The notes: generated by a model from the sequence alone, not told the origin. A stretch of DNA of 10,857 bases from Methanoregulaceae archaeon UBA288 (GCA_002495225.1 DAEF01000227.1:1-10857), one strand, 5' to 3'. Numbered from the stretch's first letter, positions 1-7,394 are shown. Numbers and translations are program-made.

Positions 1-123
1 TCAAGTAATTATAAGATCCTACAGTGACCGGGCACCGGGACGGGATAGCGGCCGACGTCGACGGGGGCGGTGTGGTCTTTCCGGCACCCGGTGGTCGACC
101 CCGTCCCCGCAGAAATCACGGTC

Positions 124-130
124 GAAAATA
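124..130 (+). promoter_or_regulatory. Possible TATA box for the methyltransferase gene
   Basis: The short A/T run GAAAATA stands out in GC-rich DNA. It would place transcription start near 150-155, giving a leader of about 70 bases that includes the hairpin at 185-223. The match to the archaeal TATA consensus is poor, so this is a position-based suggestion only. Confidence 0.25.
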
Positions 131-184
131 GCCTGCCCGCGCCGGTGGGGGAAATGGGACGGCATTCTCCCGGGCCCGGGGGTT

Positions 185-223
185 GCAGAAGGGTAATCCC
201 CGCAGGGGTACACCCTCTCCTGC
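185..223 (+). promoter_or_regulatory. Nested hairpin directly before the methyltransferase ATG
   Basis: Three stacked arms pair around a three-base loop. CCCC (198-201) pairs with GGGG (205-208), GGGT (191-194) with ACCC (212-215), and GCAG (185-188) with CTGC (220-223), separated by small internal loops. The last arm ends on the base before the ATG at 224. No clear Shine-Dalgarno sequence is visible outside this structure. In RNA it could limit ribosome access; in DNA it could be an operator for a dimeric regulator. Pairing is seen in the sequence; function is inference. Confidence 0.45.
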
Positions 224-814
224 ATGAGCGACGGCGAACCACCGGCCGAGCGCAGGCACGAGGTCTGCTCCGCGGAGAGGGCCGGGCACCTGGACACCCG
301 CCTGCGCCGGGTCCTCTACCGCCCGGACCGGGTTGCCGGGCGGTACGTGAAGCCCGGCGACCGGGTGCTGGACTTCGGGTGCGGGCCGGGATTTTTCACC
401 CGCGAGCTTGCGGCGAGGGTCGGAGAGGACGGGCTGGTCCTCGCCGTGGACGTGCAGGAGGAGATGCTCGAGATCCTGCGGCGCGCCCTCGGGCCGGCAG
501 GGCTCCTCTCCCGGGTCCGAACGCACCGGTGCGAGCCGGATTCGCTCAACCTTGCGCCGGGCCTGGAGGGGTCGCTCGATGCCGCGTTCCTGATCTTCGT
601 GGTCCACGAGGTACCCGACCCGGCGAGGCTCTTCTCCGGGATCGCAGCCCTTCTCAGGCCCGGGGCGACGCTCTTTCTCTCCGAACCCACGTTCTACGTC
701 TCCGGGAGGGAGTTCCGGGAGACTCTCGAGCTCGCGGAGAAGGCAGGGTTCGAGACCGTGGCGCGACGACTCCTGTTCGTGAACAGGGCGGCAGTGATGC
801 GCAGGTCGCGATGA
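224..814 (+). CDS. Class I SAM-dependent methyltransferase
   Basis: This 196-residue protein is probably a cytoplasmic methyltransferase that uses S-adenosylmethionine; its substrate cannot be read from the sequence. SAM motif I is VLDFGCGPG at residues 48-56. The acidic residue that normally binds the SAM ribose is D76 in AVDVQEEML. The later strands (AAFLIFVVHEVPD, then GATLFLSEP) follow the usual Rossmann order. The N-terminus carries a Cys-x-x-Glu-x-Ala-Gly-x-Leu-Asp pattern (about 15-24), which I associate with a group of small methyltransferases in methanogens and other anaerobes. At just under 200 residues it is a minimal fold with no added substrate domain. The start is the ATG right after the hairpin; no in-frame alternative gives a better N-terminus. 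It is followed by a long gap, so it is probably monocistronic. Confidence 0.85.
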   Translation: MSDGEPPAERRHEVCSAERAGHLDTRLRRVLYRPDRVAGRYVKPGDRVLDFGCGPGFFTRELAARVGEDGLVLAVDVQEEMLEILRRALGPAGLLSRVRTHRCEPDSLNLAPGLEGSLDAAFLIFVVHEVPDPARLFSGIAALLRPGATLFLSEPTFYVSGREFRETLELAEKAGFETVARRLLFVNRAAVMRRSR

Positions 815-862
815 AGGGATTCCCCGGCGCCTCACCGCGGGGATCGGCGGCAGTTGAGGACA

Positions 863-896
863 GGGCCCCTCCTGGTTCGCCCCTCGAGGAGGGCCC
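863..896. repeat. Inverted repeat downstream of the methyltransferase
   Basis: GGGCCCCTCCT (863-873) pairs with AGGAGGGCCC (887-896), with one bulged C and a 13-base spacer. It lies about 50 bases after the methyltransferase stop. No T-run follows, so it is not a typical archaeal terminator, which relies on a U tract. It may stabilise the transcript end or be a protein-binding dyad. Confidence 0.4.
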
Positions 897-1392
897 GGCG
901 AAGCCATCGTACCGTGATCGCCCGGCCGTCAGTTACATGAACCACCAGGAGTGATAGAAGAGCCGGACAGGATCGGTCCGGCGGCAGGCCCGGGCTCGAA
1001 TCGTTCCGAACAGGGAGACATTGTCAGCTCTCCATCCCCGTTGCAGTCGAAGGCGCCGATCGACCCGTCAGCAGGGATCACCGCCGGAGAGCGGGCTGCA
1101 CCGGTAGCAAGAGAGCAGGTTTACACAAAATTTTCCCGAGGGGGATTATCCTTCTTCAACCCGCCGATCTTTCGATGCCTGTCAGATCGTCGCCGTCCTG
1201 CACCCGGCCGTAGCCAGATACAACGCCGCGCCCTCCCGCGACGGGGCCGACACCGACCACCAGGGCGCCTCTCACGCCCTCGCCGGGGGACGTGCTTCCC
1301 GTGGGGTGGTGGTATGCGGAGAAGCCGGGTCGTCGACCCCGCGCCCCCGCGCGCGTCGCGAACCGGCCCCGGACGCCGGGGCCCAGCCGGCA

Positions 1393-1400
1393 GGCTTTAT
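1393..1400 (+). promoter_or_regulatory. TATA-like box of the large surface-protein gene
   Basis: CTTTATTG lies in the first A/T-rich stretch before the gene. It would start transcription near 1422-1425, giving a leader of about 20-25 bases to the ATG at 1447. A second candidate, AGATAAAC (1411-1418), would make the message almost leaderless. I cannot choose between them from sequence alone. Confidence 0.4.
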
Positions 1401-1446
1401 TGCTCACCTTCTAGATAAACTTGTTGTGTTTGTACGTGACAGACGG

Positions 1447-4400
1447 ATGACGCGGACTCGTTCGCGGCACCTGTCGACGGCCCTCCTCGCCGTCGTGCTG
1501 CTGGTCGCATCCCTGACGGGGATCGCGTCCGCCCTCGCATGGCAGACTGAGACGGTGGACGCGGCGGGCCGTGTCGGGTTCTTCACGTCGCTCGCGCTCG
1601 ACGGCGCGGGCAACCCCCGGATCAGCTACTACGACGAGACGAACGGCGACCTGAGGTACGCGTGGCGCGACGGCTCGGGCTGGCACGCGGAGACGGCGGA
1701 CGCGGCGGGCACCGTCGGGAAGTGGGCCTCTCTCGCGCTCGACGGCGCTTGCAACCCCCGGATCAGCTACTACGACGAAACCAGGGGCGACCTGAAGTAC
1801 GCGTGGCGCGACGGCTCGGGCTGGCACGCCGAGACCGTGGACTCGATCGGGTGGGTCGGGGAGTACACGTCGCTCGCGCTCGACGGCGCTGGCAACCCCC
1901 GGATCAGTTACTACGACAGGACGAACGACGACCTGAGGTACGCGTGGCGCGACGGCGCGGGCTGGCACACCGAGTTGGTGGCCTCGCTGAGGATCAGCGG
2001 GTGGTACTCGTCCCTCGCGCTCGACGGCGCGGGCAACCCCCGGATCAGCTACCTGTACGAGAACTCCGACGACCTCATGTACGCCTGGCGCGACGGCTCC
2101 GGCTGGCACATCGAGGTCGTGGACACCGAGGGGTACGTCGGGAAGTGCAGCTCGCTCGTGCTGGACGGGGCCGGCAATCCCCGGATCAGCTACTTCGACG
2201 ACACGTTCGAGAACAAGGACGACCTGAAATACGCGTGGCGCGACGGCTCGGGCTGGCACGTCGAGTTCGTGGACACCGAGGGCATGGTCGGGTGGTACAC
2301 CTCGCTCGCGCTCGACGGGGCCGGCAATCCCCGGATCAGCTACTTCGACGATACGAACTACGACCTGAAGTACGCGTGGCGCGACGGCTCGGGCTGGCAC
2401 ACCGAGACCGTGTACGCGGAGGGCAGGGTCGGGATGTGGACCTCTCTCGCGCTGGACGGCGCCGGCAACCCGCTGATCAGCTACCTGGACGCCGGGAACG
2501 CCAACCTGAAGTTCGCCAGCATCGCGACGCCGCCGCCGACTCCGCAGCAGGAGGACCCCCTCCCCGGCGGGGCCGCGCCGGCCACCGACACGGACGACGA
2601 CGGGCTCTTCGACGACCTGAACGGCAACGGGCGGAAAGACTTCTCGGACGTCCTGGTCTTCTTCAACCAGATGGCGTGGATCGCCGCTAACGGGCCGGTC
2701 GAGCGGTACGACTTCAACGGCAACGGCCTGGTCGACTTCGCCGACGTGGTTATGCTCTTCAACTCGCTCGGGGATCCCGCACCCACCCTGATCGCGGCCG
2801 CGTTCACCATGGACCATACGAACGGCACGGCCCCGCTCGAGGTCCGGTTCAACTCGACCTCGACCGGCCCGTTCGACGACCTCGCCTGGACCGTCCTGAG
2901 CGGCCAGGCCTCGTTCGCGACCATGAACGGCACGGCCCCGACCTTCACGTTCCAGGCCCCCGGAACCTACGCCGTCACCCTGACGGCGAAGAACACGTCG
3001 ACGAACCGGTCTTCCTCGGTCACGCAGGCGATCACGACCAGCGTCCAGCCGGGCCCCAACCTGCCCTACCCCTCGCCGCACGTCCTGCCCGGGAGAATCG
3101 AGGCAGAGGACTACGACATATCCGTGAGCAGCCCGGCCTACGCCGACACCACCTCCATCAACGAGGGTGGCGCCTACCGCCTCGACGGGGTCGATGTCGA
3201 GATCATCAACCACAATCACAACATCGGCTGGATACGAAAGGGCGAGTTCCTGAACTACACGGTCGATACGCCCACCGGAGGCACCTTCACGCTCACGATG
3301 AACGTCGCGAACGTGGAGACGAAAACGAGGCCCGTCAGGATCCTCCTCGACGGCGTCCCGGCCGGCGAGGTGTGGATCGGCATGAGCGCCAACTGGTGGA
3401 CCTTTTCCGAGTTCGCCGCGTCGGCCCCGATCACGATCCCTGAGGGCCGCCACGTCGTGACCGTCTCGTTCGCGGAGGTCGAGCGGATGAACTTCGACTG
3501 GATGAACCTCGCCGCGACAGGCACGGTGCCGACGGTGACGCCCCTGCCCCAGCCACAGGCCCCCTATCCGGCCGAGCACGTCCTCCCCGCGACGATCGAG
3601 GCCGAGCACTTCGACGCGGGCGGCGAGGGGGTCGCGTACCACGACGTCGAGCCCGCGAACCTGGGCAACAATAAGGCTCTCCGAACGAACGAGGGCGTGG
3701 ACATCGAGACGGAGGGCGGCGTCACCGGCGTCTGCTACGTCCGCGCGGGCGAGTTCCTGGACTACTCGGTGAACGCGAGCGCCGCCGAAAACGTCACCCT
3801 GACGCTCCACGCCGCGAACCCGGATCCGGCCACGAAGGCCGTCAGGGTCTACCTCGACGGCGTCCCGGCCGGCCAGGTCCCGGTCGCCCCGACGGGCGGG
3901 TGGACGACCTACCGGGATTTCTCTCTGCCGACTCCCCTTGCGTTCCCCGCGGGCCGCCACGTGGTGACCATCGCGTTCGAGGGGGTCGAGCGGCTGAACT
4001 TCGACTGGCTGCGCCTCGGGGCGGTGGTCCCGACCCCGACGGTGACGGTGACGCCGAATGTGACCGTGAACGTGACCCCGACGGTGACGGTGACGCCGAA
4101 TGTGACCGTGAACGTGACGCCGACGGTGACTCTGACGCCGAATGTGACCGTGACCGTCACGCCGACGGTGACTCTGACGCCGAATGTGACCGTGACCGTC
4201 ACGCCGACGGTGACCGTGACGCCGGACGCGACCGTGAACGTGACGCCGACGGTGACGGTCACGGCGACCCCGACGGCAGGGCCCGGGGCCCCCTATCCGG
4301 CCGAGCACATCCTTCCCTGCCAGGTCGAGGTCGAGCACTTCGACGCGGGAGGCGAGGGGGTCGCCTACCACGACGTCGAGCCGGCGAACCTCGGTAACAA

Positions 4401-5133
4401 CAGGGATCTCCGGCCCGGCGAGGGTGTCGACATCGAGACGGTGGGCGACGTCACCGGCGTCTGCTTCGTCCGCGCGGGCGAGTTCCTTAACTACTCGGTC
4501 GACGCGACCGTCGCCGAAAACGTCACCCTGTCGCTCCGCGCCGCGAATCCCGACGCGGCCACGAAAGCGGTCAGGATCCTGCTCGACGGCGTCCCGGCCG
4601 GCGAGGTCCCGGTCGGCCCGACGGGCGGGTGGACGACCTACCTCGAGTTCGCCGCGCCGGACCCGCTCGAGGTCCCCGTGGGCCGCCACGTCGTGACCCT
4701 CGCGTTCGAGGAGGCCGAGCTGATCAACCTCGACTGGCTGGGCTTCGCGGCGGTGGTCCCGACCCCGACGACCACGGTGACGCCGACGGCGACCGTCACG
4801 GCGATACCGGGCCAGGAGTACACGCTGACGGTCGCCAGCCTCGACCTGATCAACGAACGGGTCGAGATCCGGAACTCGGGAATGATGGGAGTGAACCTCC
4901 AGGAATGCACCCTCTCGAACCAGGGGTCGACCTGCGTCTACACCTTCCCGGCGTTCGTTCTCGGGCCCGGGGCGACCGTGACCGTGCATACGTTCAGCGG
5001 TGCGAACACCGGGACGGACCTCTACTGGTGGGGCCTCGGGTCGGGGGCCTGGAACGACTACAGCGACACGGCCACGCTGAGACAACCGGACGGGACCATC
5101 ATCTCTTCGATGGCCAGGTGGTCCTGGGCCTGA
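1447..5133 (+). CDS. Secreted modular protein: propeller repeats, dockerin-like, PKD, three CBM6-like, lamin-tail
   Basis: This 1228-residue protein is probably exported and carbohydrate-binding. Domains in order: Sec-type signal peptide (1-31, positive start, hydrophobic core, Ala-x-Ala sites); seven 47-residue repeats (32-358); a dockerin-like pair of calcium loops with matching D-x-N-G-N-G-x-x-D-F-x-D patterns at 390-401 and 422-433; a PKD-like beta-sandwich (about 448-534); CBM6-like modules at about 541-691, 705-860 and 949-1104, which open with IEAEDYD, IEAEHFD or VEVEHFD and close with N-F/L-D-W (682-685, 850-853, 1094-1097); Pro/Thr linkers; and a lamin-tail-type domain (about 1122-1228). 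No glycosidase or peptidase domain is recognised, and there is no C-terminal membrane anchor or PGF-CTERM signal. The frame is open upstream to 1306, but only the ATG at 1447 gives a clean signal peptide; GTG at 1426 is an alternative. Role in adhesion or surface architecture is inference. Confidence 0.85.
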   Translation: MTRTRSRHLSTALLAVVLLVASLTGIASALAWQTETVDAAGRVGFFTSLALDGAGNPRISYYDETNGDLRYAWRDGSGWHAETADAAGTVGKWASLALDGACNPRISYYDETRGDLKYAWRDGSGWHAETVDSIGWVGEYTSLALDGAGNPRISYYDRTNDDLRYAWRDGAGWHTELVASLRISGWYSSLALDGAGNPRISYLYENSDDLMYAWRDGSGWHIEVVDTEGYVGKCSSLVLDGAGNPRISYFDDTFENKDDLKYAWRDGSGWHVEFVDTEGMVGWYTSLALDGAGNPRISYFDDTNYDLKYAWRDGSGWHTETVYAEGRVGMWTSLALDGAGNPLISYLDAGNANLKFASIATPPPTPQQEDPLPGGAAPATDTDDDGLFDDLNGNGRKDFSDVLVFFNQMAWIAANGPVERYDFNGNGLVDFADVVMLFNSLGDPAPTLIAAAFTMDHTNGTAPLEVRFNSTSTGPFDDLAWTVLSGQASFATMNGTAPTFTFQAPGTYAVTLTAKNTSTNRSSSVTQAITTSVQPGPNLPYPSPHVLPGRIEAEDYDISVSSPAYADTTSINEGGAYRLDGVDVEIINHNHNIGWIRKGEFLNYTVDTPTGGTFTLTMNVANVETKTRPVRILLDGVPAGEVWIGMSANWWTFSEFAASAPITIPEGRHVVTVSFAEVERMNFDWMNLAATGTVPTVTPLPQPQAPYPAEHVLPATIEAEHFDAGGEGVAYHDVEPANLGNNKALRTNEGVDIETEGGVTGVCYVRAGEFLDYSVNASAAENVTLTLHAANPDPATKAVRVYLDGVPAGQVPVAPTGGWTTYRDFSLPTPLAFPAGRHVVTIAFEGVERLNFDWLRLGAVVPTPTVTVTPNVTVNVTPTVTVTPNVTVNVTPTVTLTPNVTVTVTPTVTLTPNVTVTVTPTVTVTPDATVNVTPTVTVTATPTAGPGAPYPAEHILPCQVEVEHFDAGGEGVAYHDVEPANLGNNRDLRPGEGVDIETVGDVTGVCFVRAGEFLNYSVDATVAENVTLSLRAANPDAATKAVRILLDGVPAGEVPVGPTGGWTTYLEFAAPDPLEVPVGRHVVTLAFEEAELINLDWLGFAAVVPTPTTTVTPTATVTAIPGQEYTLTVASLDLINERVEIRNSGMMGVNLQECTLSNQGSTCVYTFPAFVLGPGATVTVHTFSGANTGTDLYWWGLGSGAWNDYSDTATLRQPDGTIISSMARWSWA
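1540..2520 (+). repeat. Seven tandem ~141-base repeats coding a probable seven-bladed propeller
   Basis: Units begin with the TGG codon at 1540, 1681, 1822, 1963, 2104, 2254 and 2395. Six steps are 141 bases; the fifth unit is 150 because of a three-residue insertion. Each unit reads W-H-x-E, then SLALDGAGNPRISY, then L-K/R-Y-AWRDGSG. Seven units match the most common propeller count, and the break between W-H and the following strands would suit a propeller closed between first and last blades. The seventh unit has lost the terminal YAWRDGSG. The second has Cys for Gly in DGACNP. The beta-propeller fold is inferred from repeat length and number. Confidence 0.8.
3559..4761 (+). repeat. Duplicated CBM6-like modules of identical length
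   Basis: The second and third carbohydrate-binding modules occupy 3559-4032 and 4288-4761, both exactly 474 bases. They share long identical stretches such as FDAGGEGVAYHDVEPANLG and the close of the domain. They are far closer to each other than either is to the first module (about 3067-3520), which has an insert-rich N-terminal half. This indicates a recent in-gene duplication, with the Thr/Val linker lying between the copies. Confidence 0.75.
4036..4245 (+). repeat. Five 42-base linker repeats rich in N-glycosylation sequons
   Basis: Units start at 4036, 4078, 4120, 4162 and 4204, followed by a partial sixth. Each codes 14 residues of the form PTVTVTPNVTVNVT. The first two are identical in protein, the third and fourth form a second identical pair with Leu and an extra Thr, and the fifth has Asp-Ala replacing Asn-Val. 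Seven Asn-x-Thr sequons result, as well as many Thr residues. This is expected to be an extended, probably glycosylated spacer between two carbohydrate-binding modules. Confidence 0.85.
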
Positions 5134-5197
5134 CCGGCGTTTCGGTCATCCCCGGCAACCGTCTCTTTTCCTCGCCAGGGCCGCTCCGTCCGGGAAC

Positions 5198-5205
5198 CTT
5201 TAAAA
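5198..5205. promoter_or_regulatory. Orphan TATA-like box after the surface-protein gene
   Basis: CTTTAAAA is among the best TATA matches in the window. Reading rightward it would start transcription near 5227-5232, where I see no gene on the plus strand. Reading leftward it would produce antisense RNA into the end of the surface-protein gene. It may serve a small RNA, or be a relic of a lost gene. The remaining bases from 5134 to 5290 show no coding signal. Confidence 0.35.
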
Positions 5206-5290
5206 CGAGCCCGGACGCGGTCCGGACGCTCCTCAGCCTGGAAGTTGACGCGCCTGGTGCCGTCGCTTCGTCACTCCCCCGGTCGGTCCG

Positions 5291-5838
5291 CTACCTGCCC
5301 CGCCACGGCCGCTGCCCGCCGCCCCGCGCGACGATGTCGATCGCGTGGTCGAAGGCGGTCCCGGCCGGCTCCCGGCCGGCGGACTCGAGCCGGCGGGCGA
5401 GGTCGAGGACCGCGGTGTCCCCGGCGATCCGCTCCTCGAGCCCCGCGATCAGGGAGCTCAGCAGCTCGGCCCTGGTGGTGCCGCGCGCGGCCGCGATCTC
5501 GTCGATCTCCCGTGCGAACGACTCGAGGGAGCGGCCGGCGGCCGGGTCAGGCGGAGCGGGGGTCAGGACGACCGCCCCCCTCTGCTGTCCACACGGCCGA
5601 CGATCCCGGCGGAACGGACCGGTCCTGCGATCGCGGCCCCCGGGTTTTCTACCGTGCCCGCTTCCGCCTCCCCGGACAGGACGGGGGGCCTCCCCCCGAC
5701 CGTCGTCACCGGCCGGGCCCCGGCCCGCGCGGGACGGTTTCGGTTCTCTTCTCCTGGCGTTCTCCCGGGCCACGCTGCTCGCTCGTCCGCAGCCGCTCCC
5801 GGGAGCGGATAAACCTCTCCGGCAATCTCTTCGTGCAC
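5291..5838 (-). pseudogene. Ribbon-helix-helix-like gene, apparently frame-disrupted
   Basis: The C-terminal part, in the frame ending at TAG 5291, reads as a believable protein. FAREIDEIAAARGTTRAEL resembles the two helices of CopG/Arc-type ribbon-helix-helix DNA-binding proteins, followed by a helical tail ending near AFDHAIDIV. That frame has no ATG, GTG or TTG near the domain. The good start signals lie in another frame: a TATA-like AATTTTTAC (near 5877), then AGGAG five bases before GTG at 5838, giving a protein that starts M-H-E-E-I-A and stops at 5563. One extra G in the six-base run at 5575-5580 would join the two frames into 182 residues. GTG at 5590-5592 in the upstream frame is an alternative short start. 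The linking middle part is Pro/Gly/Arg-rich and weakly supported. It may be a decayed transcriptional regulator or a sequencing error. Confidence 0.4.
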
Positions 5839-6318
5839 GTTCTCTCCTACCTTCTCCTTGTCGATCAACTCGTAAAAATTGTTGTTGCCAGCACTGGTCC
5901 CGCTCCAGCAGGGAAAGGAATGCCGGCCCGGTGCAGGGCGACGTCGGCCTGCGCCGGCAGATCGCGGGCTCGCTCACGGACATCGGTCCTGCTCACAGTC
6001 GAGGATGTCGGGGTGATCCCGTCGTCCGGAACGGGACGGGGTCTTCGGGAAGCCGCGAACCCGTTCTCCTCGTCGGCCGTCCACACTCCGGCGGAGGTTC
6101 GCGGCTCGAGGCCGGTGCGCCGCCCGGGCGATCGCCCTCCGGAAGGTGCTCGAAGAAGGGCCGTCCGCGCCCCAGCGCGGACCGGCTCCATGCCTGGCGG
6201 TAAAACTCATACGGGTGTACCGATGCGCCGCCCCGGCACGACTGCCGCTCAAAAAAGTCAACCGGTCGACCGTCAGCCAGAGACGGCTGGAGGGCGCCGG
6301 AAGTTCCCGCTCTCTCCC
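5839..6318. other. 480 bases without a supported gene
   Basis: The stretch holds one TATA-like patch (about 5870-5885) pointing leftward into the ribbon-helix-helix candidate, and an A/T-richer patch near 6200-6260. Minus-strand frames such as 5865-6191 and 5974-6261 are open, but have Arg/Pro/Gly/Ser-heavy composition and no ribosome-binding site. A fragment near 6150-6215 reading FYRQAWSRSALGRGRPFFEH in one minus frame looks protein-like, but is too short to name. The region is best described as non-coding or degraded. Confidence 0.5.
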
Positions 6319-7164
6319 TTAATCCCGTTCGGTTTCCTCCTCGCCTGCCTCAGCGCTTTCATCCTTCGCTTTCGTCATCGTCTGGGCGAGTGCGATCAGC
6401 CCGGTCATGTCCCCCAGCGCCATCGTGTTGAGGACCGGTGCCGGGACGAGGACCAGGACGGCATTGTTGGACTTCAGCCCCTCGTAGAGCATGTTCATGC
6501 CGCGGAGGTGGAGGGCGGTCGGGTTGTCGGTGTACACCTTTGACGCGTCCTCGAAGCTTTTCGCGATCTGCCGCTCGGAGTCGCTGAGGATGACCCGCGC
6601 CTGCCGCTCGCGCTCCGCCTGTGCCTGCATGGACATCGCGTCCTGCAGCGCGATCGGGATGACGACGTCGCGGATCTCCACGGACAGCACGTTGATCCCC
6701 CACCCGTCGATCCTGCTCTGGATGGTCTTCTGGAGCTCCTGGTCGATCACCTCTCTCCCGGCGAGCATGTCCGCGAGGACCGTCTTCCCGATGACGTCCC
6801 TGAGGGCCGTCTGGGCCGCCAGGAGGACCGCTCCGCGGTAGTCCTCGACCTGGAGCGCCGCTCGCTCCGCGTCGGTCACCTGCCAGAAGAGGACCGCGTC
6901 CACGTTCACCGGCACGGTGTCCTTGGTGAGGGTCTGCTCGGCCGTGAACGAGGTCGAGACCACGCGGAGGTCGATGGTGTACGGGACGGTGTTGAGGAAG
7001 GGGACGATGACGACCAGGCCGGGCCCGCGGATCCCGACGAACCTCCCGAGGTACAGCACCACGATCCGTTCCCATTGCTTGACGATCCTGATGCTCAGCG
7101 CAACGAGCGCGAGGATAACGACCAGCAGCACCAGTAGTATTGTCGTTGTCACGAGGTCTACCAT
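6319..7164 (-). CDS. SPFH/Band 7 (stomatin/prohibitin-like) membrane protein
   Basis: This 281-residue slipin-type protein has one N-terminal membrane segment (about 6-25, Leu/Val/Ile-rich). The SPFH domain follows: QWERIVVLYLGRF (30-42), GPGL then a strand ending in VPF, TIDLRVVS, and the characteristic TKDTVPVNVDAVLFW. A charged Ala/Glu/Arg helix (ERERQARVILSDSERQIAKS) forms the coiled-coil part, and the tail is acidic (ending EEETERD). Such proteins oligomerise at the inner membrane face and are thought to organise membrane microdomains or partner with proteases. In many prokaryotes an NfeD or membrane serine protease gene is adjacent; none is seen here. The ATG at 7164 is preceded by the purine-rich GAGGCGGGAT, a fair ribosome-binding site. 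The gene is divergent from the cupin gene. Confidence 0.92.
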   Translation of the reverse strand: MVDLVTTTILLVLLVVILALVALSIRIVKQWERIVVLYLGRFVGIRGPGLVVIVPFLNTVPYTIDLRVVSTSFTAEQTLTKDTVPVNVDAVLFWQVTDAERAALQVEDYRGAVLLAAQTALRDVIGKTVLADMLAGREVIDQELQKTIQSRIDGWGINVLSVEIRDVVIPIALQDAMSMQAQAERERQARVILSDSERQIAKSFEDASKVYTDNPTALHLRGMNMLYEGLKSNNAVLVLVPAPVLNTMALGDMTGLIALAQTMTKAKDESAEAGEEETERD

Positions 7165-7394
7165 TCAGATCCCGCCTCTCGATCTGCGTTACATGACACC
7201 CGTGATGATAATGGTATGGAACGCTGCACGCGGCGCTCTTCCTCGACCCCCCTTCGTCCATGCCGCCCTCCGCCCCGAACGGGAGACGCCGCCGGCGGGG
7301 AGGCTTCCGGTGCGGCGGTGCGGTCTCGTTCTCCCGCGTCGACCGACCCCGGGGAATGACTGTACGCGGGGCGCAGAGGCGGGAGGGCACGACG

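Larger units (their letters stand above)
815..1446. other. 632-base intergenic region, no supported gene
   Basis: Open frames here have biased, repetitive Arg/Pro/Gly composition and look like GC-driven noise. Structures seen are the inverted repeat at 863-896, an A/T-rich patch near 1120-1160 that could be a promoter or a decayed one, and the TATA-like element of the next gene at 1393-1400. A minus-strand frame at 1156-1407 has slightly more normal composition, but it lacks a start with signals in the right order. Confidence 0.55.

Noticed and set aside
4..16. TATA-like AGTAATTATAAGA at the left edge
   Set aside because: No supported gene starts at the right distance rightward, and the leftward gene is outside the window, so its role cannot be judged.
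985..1015. GGGCTCGAATCG resembling a tRNA T-arm, possibly an integration scar
   Set aside because: The flanking bases do not form a T-stem, and no acceptor, D or anticodon arms can be placed upstream.
1156..1407. A minus-strand frame of 83 residues with moderately normal composition
   Set aside because: The TATA-like element on that strand would start transcription downstream of its GTG, and no homologous motif is recognisable. It cannot be supported.
1662..2690. A 342-residue plus-strand frame inside the propeller region
   Set aside because: It is an alternate-frame reading of the 141-base repeats, Arg-rich and without an independent start.
4036..4245. Regular repeats considered as a CRISPR array
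   Set aside because: The repeats are contiguous without spacers, stay in frame and code a Thr/Val/Pro linker.
1411..5085. A 1224-residue open frame on the minus strand opposite the surface-protein gene
   Set aside because: It is antisense to a gene with clear domains, is dominated by Arg/Gly/Val/His-Asp repeats mirroring the sense repeats, and has no start signals. Biased GC-rich codons keep the antisense frame open.
5245..6543. A 432-residue plus-strand frame
   Set aside because: Arg/Pro/Ser-rich composition, no domain, and antisense to the start of the SPFH coding region and the ribbon-helix-helix segment.
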